Positions 7,144 to 14,845 of a stretch of 37,093 bases of DNA are shown here, one piece after another (within the stretch, counting starts at the first letter, position 1; every line of letters starts with the position of its first letter). This DNA is from a virus. Position numbers and translations under genes: made by a program. Location of the stretch: IMG/VR virus record IMGVR_UViG_3300023175_001523, positions 1 through 37,093 of that record; one strand, given 5' to 3'. The notes under the pieces were generated by a model, which saw only the letters and a list, made by a program, of their open reading frames with translations, was not told where the DNA came from and ran no database searches.

Positions 7144-7551
7144 CTAGTGATTCAGTAATATACTGTTTACTGTGCCATCTGTCCAATCATACACATGTGC
7201 TCTAACCCATACATAGTTTCCTGTAAAGTTATAAGACTTTGTATTAGTAGTTGATTCTGTATATTCAACAAATGTAATATTTTCTTCTCTAATTACACCT
7301 GTTGTATCTACAGTTTGTGAACCAGTTCCTAGTTCAACTGTAAACCAATCTTCAGTTTGCGGATCTATTGCTAAGGTTGCTTGCATTTCAACCTTACCTA
7401 AAAATCCATCTAGGTCTATTTGTACAGTGTGTAAGCCATCGCTACGACCGTAGTATCCATCGCCGCGGTACTTATCACCCGTGTGAGTTTGCGTAGAACT
7501 ATCGCCTACGTGTGTTTGTTGTGTTAAAATTGTTGTACTATTACTTGGCAT
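7144..7551 (-). CDS. Small beta-rich virion-like protein, predicted leaderless start
   Basis: The chosen ATG at 7551-7549 gives 135 residues (MPSNSTTILTQQTH...). A GTG at 7581 would add ten residues inside the upstream gene, and neither start has a clear ribosome site. The protein is beta-rich and aromatic: DKYRGDGYYGRSDGLHTVQI and GFLGKVEMQATLAIDP, then DWFTVELG. This resembles small galactose-binding or jelly-roll domains in phage structural proteins. There is no signal peptide or membrane segment. A late-promoter core (7557-7563) sits so close that the T4-spaced transcription start falls on the A of the ATG. A virion or fibre-accessory role is inferred. Confidence 0.65.
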   Translation of the reverse strand: MPSNSTTILTQQTHVGDSSTQTHTGDKYRGDGYYGRSDGLHTVQIDLDGFLGKVEMQATLAIDPQTEDWFTVELGTGSQTVDTTGVIREENITFVEYTESTTNTKSYNFTGNYVWVRAHVYDWTDGTVNSILLNH

Positions 7552-7556
7552 ACATG

Positions 7557-7563
7557 TATTTAT
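7557..7563 (-). promoter_or_regulatory. T4-like late promoter core ATAAATA overlapping gene end
   Basis: The minus strand reads GCATAAATACATGTATG. With T4 late spacing the start point would be 7551, exactly the first base of the ATG. It overlaps the stop of the upstream gene, so chance occurrence is possible. Confidence 0.4.
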
Positions 7564-8225
7564 GCATTCTTGTTCAGACACACAACTTTATTAATTGAGC
7601 GTATATTGTCAACCATTAGTAGTCTTAACAATGTAATAACCCTGTCGGATTTAGCATAAAAGTACAAATCATCCAATCGTGTCATGCCTTCATTTAAATA
7701 TTCTTCAAGTGTATTACCTAATTTAACGTGTTCCCCGTTATGTGCTAATAACCATTGTGCTGCATCTAAAGGCAATTTGCCACGCAAATACACTCTATAT
7801 TCATAATCTATAGGTCTTTTTAAATATGCATACCCTGGTTCTAAAGGATTTAATCTTTCTTCTGGTTCCCACCATTCGAGTGACTGTCTTAGTCTAGTTG
7901 AAAGATCGTATAACCAAGGTTTATAGGTTGAGTATATTGTTAATTGTTTAAATTGTACTCTTAATCTATATATTCTATGCTTTTTAAGTTCATTGTATAT
8001 TACCTTAGCATCTTCAAAACTTGCTTGACTAATACTCATAGTCCTAAATCTGTGAAGTTGTAAAGGTTCACCGTTTTCGTAAGAAAGCTGAAGGCCATCC
8101 AGCAACTTTCCTACGTGATGTAAACGATTATTTCTGAACTCATTTGCTAAGTCATTTCTACATAATAATTTGTAGGCATACTTATTGTAAAAGAGTTTTT
8201 CAGTTGTTTGCTTCCTCAAATGCAT
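7560..8225 (-). CDS. Hypothetical basic/aromatic phage protein
   Basis: A 221-residue protein from the ATG at 8225 (MHLRKQTTEKLFYNKYAYKL), which follows an AAAGGA purine run. A TTG five codons upstream is less likely. It is rich in Arg, Leu, Tyr and Trp with no membrane segment or catalytic motif. Segments such as YLKRPIDYEYRVYLRGKLPL and a central WWEPEERLNPLEPGY look compact and globular. It overlaps the 3' end of the ClpA-like gene by 26 bases, so its translation is probably coupled to it. I do not recognise the family. Confidence 0.75.
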   Translation of the reverse strand: MHLRKQTTEKLFYNKYAYKLLCRNDLANEFRNNRLHHVGKLLDGLQLSYENGEPLQLHRFRTMSISQASFEDAKVIYNELKKHRIYRLRVQFKQLTIYSTYKPWLYDLSTRLRQSLEWWEPEERLNPLEPGYAYLKRPIDYEYRVYLRGKLPLDAAQWLLAHNGEHVKLGNTLEEYLNEGMTRLDDLYFYAKSDRVITLLRLLMVDNIRSINKVVCLNKNA

Positions 8226-10449
8226 TTTCCTTTGCTTCAACTATTAGATCGTTGTCTACAATTTTGATCTTAACGTGACCACCATTTTTAAGACTACCAA
8301 ATAGTAATTCTTTAGACAAAGGACGTTTAATTTCATTATCAATTACACGTTGCAAAGGACGAGCCCCCATCTTGCTGTCAAAGCCTTTTTCTACTAAGTA
8401 ATCAATGGCACTGTCATCAATTTCAAACTTAACACTACGATCTTTGATCATCGATTTAAGTTCAACTAAGAACTTGCCCACAATCTTGATCATTACTTCT
8501 TTACTTAGTTTTGCAAAAGTAATAGTTGCATCTAGCCTGTTACGGAATTCTGGAGCAAAAAAGTTTTTAAGGTCTGTATCTTCGTAATCTTTTTCGTTAT
8601 CTTCATCAAAGCCAATGCTATTTTTCTCTGCTTCTTTTGCGCCTAAGTTTGTTGTAAGGATAAGAACACTGTTACGTGCATCTGCTTCCTTACCATTTGA
8701 TCCTGTAATCTTACCATTGTCCATAATTTGTAGTAAGATTTGAGAAACATCTGGATGTGCTTTTTCAATCTCATCTAATAGCAATACACACCCTGGATTT
8801 TCTTGTAATTTTTCAATTAGTAAACCACTAGTATCTTCGTGTCCTACGTATCCCGGAGGAGAACCAATCAACTTAGCAACTGAATGCTTCTCTTGATATT
8901 CACTCATATCAAAACGCACAAGTTTTACACCAAGTTCGTTTGCTAGTTGTTTTGCTGTTTCTGTTTTACCTGTACCTGTTGGACCCATAAACACAAAACT
9001 ACCAATCGGTTTAGTTTCATCTTTAAGTCCTGCTTGTGCAATTAAAATCTTATCAACAAGTTTTTCAATTGCTTCGTCTTGTCCAAACACAACACCTTTT
9101 AGGTTATGTTCAAGGTCTTTAAGTCCTGCTGATTCTTTTTGTGCAATCTTATCTACTGGCAGATTTACACTTCTTGCAAGCTCAAACTGAATGTTATCTA
9201 CATCAACAACACGTTCTTCTGCATCTGTGTCTTTCAATTTAAATCTTGCACACGCCTGATCAACTAGATCAATTGCTTTATCAGGAAGTTTTTTATCTGC
9301 TTGATACTTAACACTTAGATCTACTGCTGATTCAATTGCGTCACTTGTAATTTTTGCACCGTGATATGTTTCATAATATTTTGCAATACCTTTTAGGATA
9401 TCAATACTTACATCTCTGCTAGGCTCGTCAACTGTAATACGTTGGAATCGACGCATAAGGGCACGATCCTTTTCAAAGTGTTTACGGTATTCTTCCCAAG
9501 TAGTTGAAGCAACTACTTTAATGTCACCTTTACTTAATGCTGGCTTTAACATATTAGCAAGGTCGTTTGAGTTACTGCCACCGCCTGCACCAGCACCGTT
9601 CATCATGTGTGCTTCGTCAATAAACATAATTGCTTTGCCTTTTTTCTTAAGAGCTGCAATAACTAACTTTAAACGTTCTTCAAAGTCACCACGGTATTTA
9701 GATCCAGCAAGCATGCCGCCGATATCTAGATTAAACACTTCGTACTCTTGTAGAAATTTAGGAACATTATTATTAACAATATTCCATGCAAGTCCTTCTG
9801 CAATAGCAGTTTTACCTACACCTGGATCACCAACAAGGATAGCATTGTTTTTATTGCGTCGGCCTAATGCTAGTGCAATGTTTTCTAGTTCGGTACTACG
9901 TCCAATTACAGGATCAATTTTATTACGTTTTACTTCGTCATTTAGATTGTCTGTAAATGCACGAAGTGCTTTAAGTGCTGCGCCACTAATTTCTTCTTCT
10001 TCGTATGCTGCATCTAGTTCATTGTTAACATAGTCTGCAAAAGAGTCTTTGTTAACGTTTGCTTCTTCTAAGTAGTAGTATGCATAGGATTTTAGTTCAG
10101 CTAAAATACTTAATAGCACATCTGATAATTCAATCTCAGGACGACCTGCAAATAGTACTTGTGTAAATGCTCGATTTAATACACGTTCTACTGCTTGTGT
10201 CTTTTTAGGTTTATATTTGCCGTCTGTTTCAATTACAAGATCAGTACACTTGTCTTTAAGATAATGTTCTAAATTCTTTTTAATAAAATCAGGATCTACG
10301 CCATAACCTTTTAACAAATTGTAAAAAGGTTCAGAACAGAGCATAGCAAATAACAAATGCTCAACGGTCACGTATTCGTGCTTTAGTCTTTTAGCATCCT
10401 TAATTGATTTTTCGAATACTGCCTGTAGTTCTTTGCTTGGTTCAACCAT
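8200..10449 (-). CDS. clpA: ClpA-type AAA+ unfoldase
   Basis: A 749-residue class I Clp ATPase, close to the usual ClpA length (E. coli ~758). An N domain (~1-145, the ClpS/adaptor-binding region in ClpA) is followed by the first AAA+ module with Walker A GDPGVGKT (207-214) and Walker B MFIDEAH (~275-281). The second has Walker A GPTGTGKT (489-496), Walker B LLLDEIEKAH, pore-loop GYVG (~533-536) and arginine-finger region FAPEFRNRLD. Residues 612-614 read IGF, preceded by KNS, at the position of the ClpP-docking IGL/IGF loop of ClpA/ClpX. No long ClpB-type middle domain is present. The protein should unfold substrates and could feed them to host ClpP; no clpP or clpS is in the window. It overlaps the deformylase gene by 8 bases. 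The reading frame is intact. Confidence 0.93.
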   Translation of the reverse strand: MVEPSKELQAVFEKSIKDAKRLKHEYVTVEHLLFAMLCSEPFYNLLKGYGVDPDFIKKNLEHYLKDKCTDLVIETDGKYKPKKTQAVERVLNRAFTQVLFAGRPEIELSDVLLSILAELKSYAYYYLEEANVNKDSFADYVNNELDAAYEEEEISGAALKALRAFTDNLNDEVKRNKIDPVIGRSTELENIALALGRRNKNNAILVGDPGVGKTAIAEGLAWNIVNNNVPKFLQEYEVFNLDIGGMLAGSKYRGDFEERLKLVIAALKKKGKAIMFIDEAHMMNGAGAGGGSNSNDLANMLKPALSKGDIKVVASTTWEEYRKHFEKDRALMRRFQRITVDEPSRDVSIDILKGIAKYYETYHGAKITSDAIESAVDLSVKYQADKKLPDKAIDLVDQACARFKLKDTDAEERVVDVDNIQFELARSVNLPVDKIAQKESAGLKDLEHNLKGVVFGQDEAIEKLVDKILIAQAGLKDETKPIGSFVFMGPTGTGKTETAKQLANELGVKLVRFDMSEYQEKHSVAKLIGSPPGYVGHEDTSGLLIEKLQENPGCVLLLDEIEKAHPDVSQILLQIMDNGKITGSNGKEADARNSVLILTTNLGAKEAEKNSIGFDEDNEKDYEDTDLKNFFAPEFRNRLDATITFAKLSKEVMIKIVGKFLVELKSMIKDRSVKFEIDDSAIDYLVEKGFDSKMGARPLQRVIDNEIKRPLSKELLFGSLKNGGHVKIKIVDNDLIVEAKENAFEEANN

Positions 10450-10942
10450 GTACTAATTTCCTCTTTTTTAGTTTTTTCTTTGCCATATCTAGTTTAAGTC
10501 TACTTACTCTATCAGTAAACTCAATTCCCTGCAGATGATCATACTCGTGCAGGAAACATCTCGCATCTATATCATATAACTCTATTGTACATTCTTTAGC
10601 AGAAATGTCAAGATATTTGGCAACCAACCCTTTTGGTCTTGATATGTTTAAAAACAGTCCAGGATGACTTAAACAGCCTTCTGGCATTAATTCTTTATCT
10701 TCTGTAACTTTTTCAATTACAGGATTAATAACTGCAAATGGTGTTTTATCAGATAATAGGAAAGGTTTCATAACAAAAATTTGTGCATCTAATCCTATTT
10801 GATTTGCACTAAGTCCAATGCCACCTTCAACAAGCATTAAGCCAATCATTTCTTTAGAAATAAAGTCCGCATCTAGTTTGTCAAAATTAAATTTACTTAC
10901 TTGCTTTTGTAACCACGGATCTGGCGACTTAACTAATTTCAT
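10442..10942 (-). CDS. def: Peptide deformylase
   Basis: A 166-residue deformylase of usual length. All three signature motifs are visible: GIGLSANQIG (motif 1, with Ser for the common Ala), EGCLS (motif 2, with the metal-binding Cys) and LHEYDHLQG (motif 3, HExxH). The enzyme removes the N-formyl group from nascent proteins; phage versions are known from marine myoviruses. The active-site residues look intact. The C-terminus is a basic helix (LDMAKKKLKKRK). It overlaps the upstream dnaJ-like gene by 14 bases and the downstream clpA by 8, giving a coupled dnaJ-def-clpA order. Confidence 0.95.
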   Translation of the reverse strand: MKLVKSPDPWLQKQVSKFNFDKLDADFISKEMIGLMLVEGGIGLSANQIGLDAQIFVMKPFLLSDKTPFAVINPVIEKVTEDKELMPEGCLSHPGLFLNISRPKGLVAKYLDISAKECTIELYDIDARCFLHEYDHLQGIEFTDRVSRLKLDMAKKKLKKRKLVHG

Positions 10943-11747
10943 CTCTTATTTCCTTTATCCTTTTTATTTGGTTGTCATTTAACTTTGGTGTATCAAGTTT
11001 AATTTCAACTAACAGCGATCCACCGTTTATTCCTTCATCGGTAACTCTTAACTTTGTTCCATTTTTAATACCTGCCGGAATGCTTAACATTATACTTTTT
11101 CCCGACAATGTAATAATTTCATGTCTAGTACCTATTATAGCATCTAGACTGTTTAAGAGCAAGACACAACTTAAATCATTATGATGTCTTTTAAACCTTT
11201 TATGTGGCTTAACATGTACTGTTACATATAAATTTCCTGCTGGCAAATTCTTATTTGAATTATCTCCTAAGCCTTTAAATGAAACTTGCTGTCCACTTTC
11301 AATCCCATTAGGTATACGTATATCTGCTACCTTTTCGTCGCCGCTTGGTAACTTATACATTAATCTTTTTTCAATTACACCTAGTACTTCTTCTAGTTCT
11401 ATATGTAGGTTTAAATTAATATCTCTATTTCTTTGCGCTCGGCGATTTCTATATACTCGCTGACCATTCATAAACAAGTCTTCAAAACCTGGAGGAAATC
11501 CAAATCCTTCAAAAGGATTGCCACCATCAAAACTTGCACTATTAAAATTAAATTGTGGTTGTGGATTATCATACTCCGCACGTTTTTGCGGATCTTTTAA
11601 GGTGCTATACGCTTCGTTAATTTTTTTAAATTCTTCTTCATTACCGCCCCTGTCAGGATGGTGTCGCATACTTTGTTTTTTATATGCTTTGCGAATATCT
11701 GCATCTGATGCAGATTTATTAACACCTAGAATAGAATAATAGTCCAT
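10929..11747 (-). CDS. DnaJ/CbpA-like J-domain co-chaperone
   Basis: A 272-residue type II J-protein. The J domain occupies ~1-65 with MRHHPDRGG (the HPD that stimulates Hsp70 ATPase). A Gly/Phe-rich segment (~70-100: FNFNSASFDGGNPFEGFGF) follows, then two C-terminal substrate-binding domains (~115-272, with LPAGNLYVTVHVKPHKRFKR typical of CTD-I). The zinc-finger repeats of classical DnaJ are absent, as in CbpA/DnaJB. It probably recruits host DnaK, since no hsp70 is seen here. First gene of the dnaJ-def-clpA block. Confidence 0.93.
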   Translation of the reverse strand: MDYYSILGVNKSASDADIRKAYKKQSMRHHPDRGGNEEEFKKINEAYSTLKDPQKRAEYDNPQPQFNFNSASFDGGNPFEGFGFPPGFEDLFMNGQRVYRNRRAQRNRDINLNLHIELEEVLGVIEKRLMYKLPSGDEKVADIRIPNGIESGQQVSFKGLGDNSNKNLPAGNLYVTVHVKPHKRFKRHHNDLSCVLLLNSLDAIIGTRHEIITLSGKSIMLSIPAGIKNGTKLRVTDEGINGGSLLVEIKLDTPKLNDNQIKRIKEIRDEIS

Positions 11748-11793
11748 ACAATTACTTATCGTACGGACTATGGGTTTTTAACAGTAGTGATTA

Positions 11794-12138
11794 CTACTTT
11801 TTCTTTTCAGTATATGCGTTACCACCAATGAACGCCATTACGATTGCTGCCACTGAAACAAAGTAAGTAGCTGCCATATCGCCTAAGATTTTACTTGCAC
11901 CGTCTAGCCCAATTAACATTGCTAGTACAACTGCAAATGGATATAGTAGCATACCAAATAATGCAAACCAAGCCATGTTACGCATTGCATCTCTACGTGC
12001 ATCAGCGTCTTCAAATGCTTTACGTTTGAACTCTAGTTCCATTGCTGCTTCTTCTGCACTAATATGGCCATCGCCATTAGTGTCCATTCTTGCTAATGCT
12101 TCGTCATCAATTGTAACTGTTTTCTTTTCTTCTGCCAT
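11794..12138 (-). CDS. EF-hand membrane protein in lysis cassette (holin candidate)
   Basis: A 114-residue protein from the ATG at 12138; a GTG one codon earlier is less likely because GAGGGG is well spaced from the ATG. Residues ~17-28 form a textbook EF-hand loop, DTNGDGHISAEE, with D, N, D, S and E at calcium-ligand positions 1, 3, 5, 9 and 12. A charged helix (~29-49) leads into two hydrophobic segments (~51-72 NMAWFALFGMLLYPFAVVLA, ~84-107 MAATYFVSVAAIVMAFIGG) and a short basic tail. Only one EF-hand is present. Its position after endolysin and spanins, small size and two membrane segments suggest a holin or lysis regulator. The start overlaps the stop of the 93-residue gene. Calcium binding is well supported by the motif; the holin role is inference. 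Confidence 0.82.
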   Translation of the reverse strand: MAEEKKTVTIDDEALARMDTNGDGHISAEEAAMELEFKRKAFEDADARRDAMRNMAWFALFGMLLYPFAVVLAMLIGLDGASKILGDMAATYFVSVAAIVMAFIGGNAYTEKKK

Positions 12139-12419
12139 CACTTTTTCCCCTCTAGTTTAGCAATACGAGCTTCGAGCTCATCTATCTTAGAAGTTATTTT
12201 AGGATACTTTACACGCCAAGCATTTGGATCGTTTTGGAGCCAGGTCCAGCCCCAACGTATTGCTAGATATTCTAGTGTGCGATCAAATTTGCCCACTGCC
12301 CATATTGCCATCTTTGTATCTTTGAACCAAAACAAAAATGCAGCGCCGAATAAAGATCCGACAATGCCTGTATAGATCCAAAGGCGATCACTCGCCATGT
12401 TTTGTATCATTTCCCACAT
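12138..12419 (-). CDS. Small membrane protein with C-terminal coiled coil
   Basis: A 93-residue protein with one membrane segment at ~15-32 (YTGIVGSLFGAAFLFWF). An amphipathic, Trp-rich segment follows (YLAIRWGWTWLQNDPNAW), then a short C-terminal coiled coil (ITSKIDELEARIAKLEGKK). A GAGGGAG-type ribosome site precedes the ATG, and a late promoter core lies at 12446-12452. It sits between the o-spanin and the EF-hand protein, so a lysis or membrane-associated role (holin or antiholin) is plausible. No family recognised. Confidence 0.75.
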   Translation of the reverse strand: MWEMIQNMASDRLWIYTGIVGSLFGAAFLFWFKDTKMAIWAVGKFDRTLEYLAIRWGWTWLQNDPNAWRVKYPKITSKIDELEARIAKLEGKK

Positions 12420-12445
12420 AATAACTCCCTCGTTGTTACTATGTG

Positions 12446-12452
12446 TATTTAT
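12446..12452 (-). promoter_or_regulatory. T4-like late promoter core ATAAATA
   Basis: The minus strand reads AATAAATACAC in the gap after the o-spanin gene. The T4-spaced start is near 12440, giving a 21-base leader with ribosome site before the ATG at 12419. It would drive the two small membrane proteins independently of the endolysin. Confidence 0.65.
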
Positions 12453-12838
12453 TATTTTGCGGGGGTAGTTTCTTCTACGGGCTCGTAGTATTCGCGATAC
12501 TTATCAATGATAAGTTGCTGTTGGATCATATATGCACGGATTTGTGCAAAGTTTTTAGCAAGTGTTTCGTAGTCGTCATCGCTTAAACCAAACAGCACAG
12601 GATCTTTACCTTGCTCTTTCATTTTAGCAAACACTTCTTCTGCGTTTTCGCTATGGATAATAATGAACTTTAGTTCTTCCATTTTAGGAGTTGCAGGGTT
12701 CTGTAAGTTAAGCGGCTCTCGCTTAACCTCTGTGCTAAACACCTGTAATTCCTTAACTGTGCTACAACTAGTAAGGAACGTAGTTAGGGTTAGCAAGACT
12801 AGGACACTCTGAATTGATCTCAGACTTCTTAGTTGCAT
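12452..12838 (-). CDS. o-spanin-like outer-membrane lipoprotein (Rz1 type)
   Basis: A 128-residue protein with a signal peptide and lipobox: a basic N-terminus, hydrophobic VLVLLTLTTFLTSC with the lipidated Cys near residue 25, then STVKEL. The mature part holds a Pro-containing stretch (EPLNLQNPATPKMEEL) and a C-terminal helix (FAQIRAYMIQQQLIIDKYRE). It is longer than Rz1 of lambda (60 residues) but starts inside the 3' end of the i-spanin gene in another frame (71-base overlap), the classic nested Rz/Rz1 arrangement. It would link the outer membrane to the i-spanin in the final lysis step. Confidence 0.82.
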   Translation of the reverse strand: MQLRSLRSIQSVLVLLTLTTFLTSCSTVKELQVFSTEVKREPLNLQNPATPKMEELKFIIIHSENAEEVFAKMKEQGKDPVLFGLSDDDYETLAKNFAQIRAYMIQQQLIIDKYREYYEPVEETTPAK

Positions 12839-13253
12839 TTCTTTCTGCCTCCGTTAATGGTGAGCCCATTGCGATTTCCACGCACCTCATTGCCTTTTTA
12901 CTGGCATTGTTAATAACACGTTCTACTGAACGATCTCTTTCAATAGCAAGTTTACCAATGTCACGTACTTCGCCCTGTGCATTGATTTTATTAAAACGAT
13001 CATCTAGTGCTTTCATTTCATTTTGAAGCGTTTGATTTGCTGCTATTAATTGATCGTTTGCTTCTCTAATAGCAGTAAAGTCTTTGCGTTGCTGTTCTAT
13101 TACTGCTTGTTGTTCAGCGTGTGCTTGTTCTAGTTTTACTTGATTTAATTTTGCTATTTCTAAATCACTCTTAAGAGTTTTTACATACATGAAGCCGCCA
13201 CCCATTGTTGCTAGAGTGACGACAATCATTGCAATTTTAATTGAACCAAACAT
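12768..13253 (-). CDS. i-spanin-like inner-membrane protein (Rz type)
   Basis: A 161-residue protein with an N-terminal membrane anchor (~6-26, IAMIVVTLATMGGGFMYV). A long coiled coil follows (~28-95, rich in Gln, Glu and Lys: EQAHAEQQAVIEQQRKDF), then a periplasmic C-terminal part with Cys residues (MRCVEIAMG, NSECPSL). This is the i-spanin layout. It starts 10 bases after the endolysin stop, and its 3' end contains the start of the o-spanin. Length is close to lambda Rz (153). Confidence 0.85.
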   Translation of the reverse strand: MFGSIKIAMIVVTLATMGGGFMYVKTLKSDLEIAKLNQVKLEQAHAEQQAVIEQQRKDFTAIREANDQLIAANQTLQNEMKALDDRFNKINAQGEVRDIGKLAIERDRSVERVINNASKKAMRCVEIAMGSPLTEAERNATKKSEINSECPSLANPNYVPY

Positions 13254-13263
13254 AGTATTCTAT

Positions 13264-14127
13264 TTAGTCTAATAGTTTCCCTAATGTAGCAGGTCCGGCT
13301 ATACCATCTGCAACCAGTCCGTTAGCCGCTTGCCATTCTTTAAGAGCACGTTCTGTACCTGGGCCAAAGTCGCCATCTGCGCCAATGCCTAATGCTTCTT
13401 GCATCAGTTTAACACCTTCGCCTTTAGCACCTCTGCGTAGTACACCAATTTCATCTAGGTCAAATGAATCATCTTCGTCATCTTCATCAACTTGATGATT
13501 TTCAACTTCTGCACCTAGAGCTTTTAGTGCTTCTTCCCAGTGATGAATACGATCCTCTAGTCCAATGTAACCACCGTTAATACGCTTGGTAAGAGTTTTA
13601 ATATCTCCTGCATCTGAGTATTTGTTTAGGTTATTTGTATCCCAGTAAAATAGTGCTGACTTAAGAGCAACTTCTTTATCTTCTGAAACAATGTCTGGAT
13701 TCTCTAACACTTCTGGTAAATCTGCCCAATCAGCAAATTTAGTATAGTTGTGTCTACCAGTTAATTGAATAGGGCCACGACCCCTAAAACGCCAACCATC
13801 ACCGCTGTCGGTATCACCGTTGTCCATACGATTTGCGTATACCACGTTTGCAATCTTTTCAGGTTGTCTGTGGTATTCTTCTGCATCGCGTCCTGCTCTT
13901 GCAAAGTACTTTCCAAAGACTGCGTTAAGAGCCTTTGCACTATAGTTAAGATTTTCACTGAACACTCTCCATCCACCTGATTCGTGTCCACACTGCGCAA
14001 TAAATGCTGCAATACGCTGTGGAGTGTTAATTTCGTATTCTGGGAATACTTCGTTCATTGCGTCCACCCATCCGTCAGGGTCCGCACAGCGAGGGAACAA
14101 CTCGCTAAATTGATTTGCTGTTAGCAT
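13264..14127 (-). CDS. Endolysin: GH19 glycosidase with C-terminal peptidoglycan-binding domain
   Basis: A 287-residue protein. Residues ~1-205 match the GH19 (chitinase-like) lysozyme fold: AQCGHESGGWRVFSENLNYS carries the likely catalytic Glu residues E49 and E58, and the family motif FRGRGPIQLTGRHNY follows at ~113-127. An acidic linker (~212-226, QVDEDDEDDSFDLDE) leads to a peptidoglycan-binding domain (~228-287) with LRRGAKGEGVKLMQEALG and ADGDFGPGTERALKEWQ. No signal peptide is visible, so export probably depends on a holin. It is followed by spanins and small membrane proteins, forming a complete lysis cassette. Confidence 0.93.
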   Translation of the reverse strand: MLTANQFSELFPRCADPDGWVDAMNEVFPEYEINTPQRIAAFIAQCGHESGGWRVFSENLNYSAKALNAVFGKYFARAGRDAEEYHRQPEKIANVVYANRMDNGDTDSGDGWRFRGRGPIQLTGRHNYTKFADWADLPEVLENPDIVSEDKEVALKSALFYWDTNNLNKYSDAGDIKTLTKRINGGYIGLEDRIHHWEEALKALGAEVENHQVDEDDEDDSFDLDEIGVLRRGAKGEGVKLMQEALGIGADGDFGPGTERALKEWQAANGLVADGIAGPATLGKLLD

Positions 14128-14128
14128 A

Positions 14129-14845
14129 TTACTTCCTTTTGATTACGAGGGCCTTGCCCTGATTTTCAAAGACTAATTTGTCTCCATACTTACTTATATT
14201 GTAATCGCCAATATACTTAGTTAAAAAGAGTATTTCTGGATATGATTCCATTAAGTCAAATTTGCCTTCAATGTTGTCTTTGATGTTTAATACATCACCA
14301 AAATCTATAAATTCAAATACTAAAGAGTCTGCCCATTTTTTCTTTAATGTTAGGGTATTTTCTTTAAGATCAATTAATTCAATAAAACTTTTATTAAAAA
14401 ATTCTTTGTAATTTTCCATTCTAGTTTCATTAACTTTTAAACCATAATCTTCTGGTTTAACAGGAATAGCTGATTCTAAATTTTCTAATGTTGCTTCTTT
14501 TGATCTAAAGTTTTTATAGTATCTAAATTTAAATCTGTCATTACCTGTTAGTTTAGATAATCCGTCAACAATTTCAGTAATTTGACTAGCAATTTTTCTG
14601 TTGCGTTCAATCTCTACAAAAACTCTATATGCGCCGTCACTTTGTTCACCTGCTGTAACATCACTATCTAAGATAAATGCATAACCTCTTTCTAAGAATC
14701 CACTAAGATCTTCGGCTGCTTTCTTATCATTTAGTGTAAAGCTCAGTGTAACAATATCTTCATCTTCACCCATCTTTGATTGATAAGAATCAATTTCAAA
14801 AATATGGTCAACCATGTGTTTTAAATCTTCTGCGTGTAAACTCAT
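14129..14845 (-). CDS. Conserved-looking phage protein of unknown function
   Basis: A 238-residue soluble protein with no membrane segment. Its first half is alpha/beta (MVDHIFEIDSYQSKMGEDED, DIVTLSFTLN, GYAFILDSDVTAGEQSDGAY). The second half is strand-rich and acidic, with FRYYKNFRSKEATLENLESA in the centre and EILFLTKYIGDYNISKYGDK near the end. From memory, similar proteins occur in many T4-like cyanophages without assigned function. The ATG overlaps the stop of the upstream gene (TAATG), and the endolysin starts two bases after this gene ends, so it is probably late. Confidence 0.8.
   Translation of the reverse strand: MSLHAEDLKHMVDHIFEIDSYQSKMGEDEDIVTLSFTLNDKKAAEDLSGFLERGYAFILDSDVTAGEQSDGAYRVFVEIERNRKIASQITEIVDGLSKLTGNDRFKFRYYKNFRSKEATLENLESAIPVKPEDYGLKVNETRMENYKEFFNKSFIELIDLKENTLTLKKKWADSLVFEFIDFGDVLNIKDNIEGKFDLMESYPEILFLTKYIGDYNISKYGDKLVFENQGKALVIKRK

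Noticed and set aside
9521-10033. 170-codon plus-strand frame opposite the ClpA-like gene
   Set aside because: Antisense shadow of highly conserved ClpA coding sequence, with no promoter or ribosome site.
11750-11793. Inverted repeat AGTAGT...ACTACT between the EF-hand gene and dnaJ as a terminator
   Set aside because: The stem is short and AT-rich and the U tract is on the wrong side for minus-strand transcription.
13761-14012. 83-codon minus-strand frame inside the endolysin gene with a C-terminal hydrophobic segment, a possible embedded holin
   Set aside because: It lies wholly inside the catalytic GH19 coding region in another frame, has no good ribosome site that I can see, and better membrane-protein candidates follow in the cassette.
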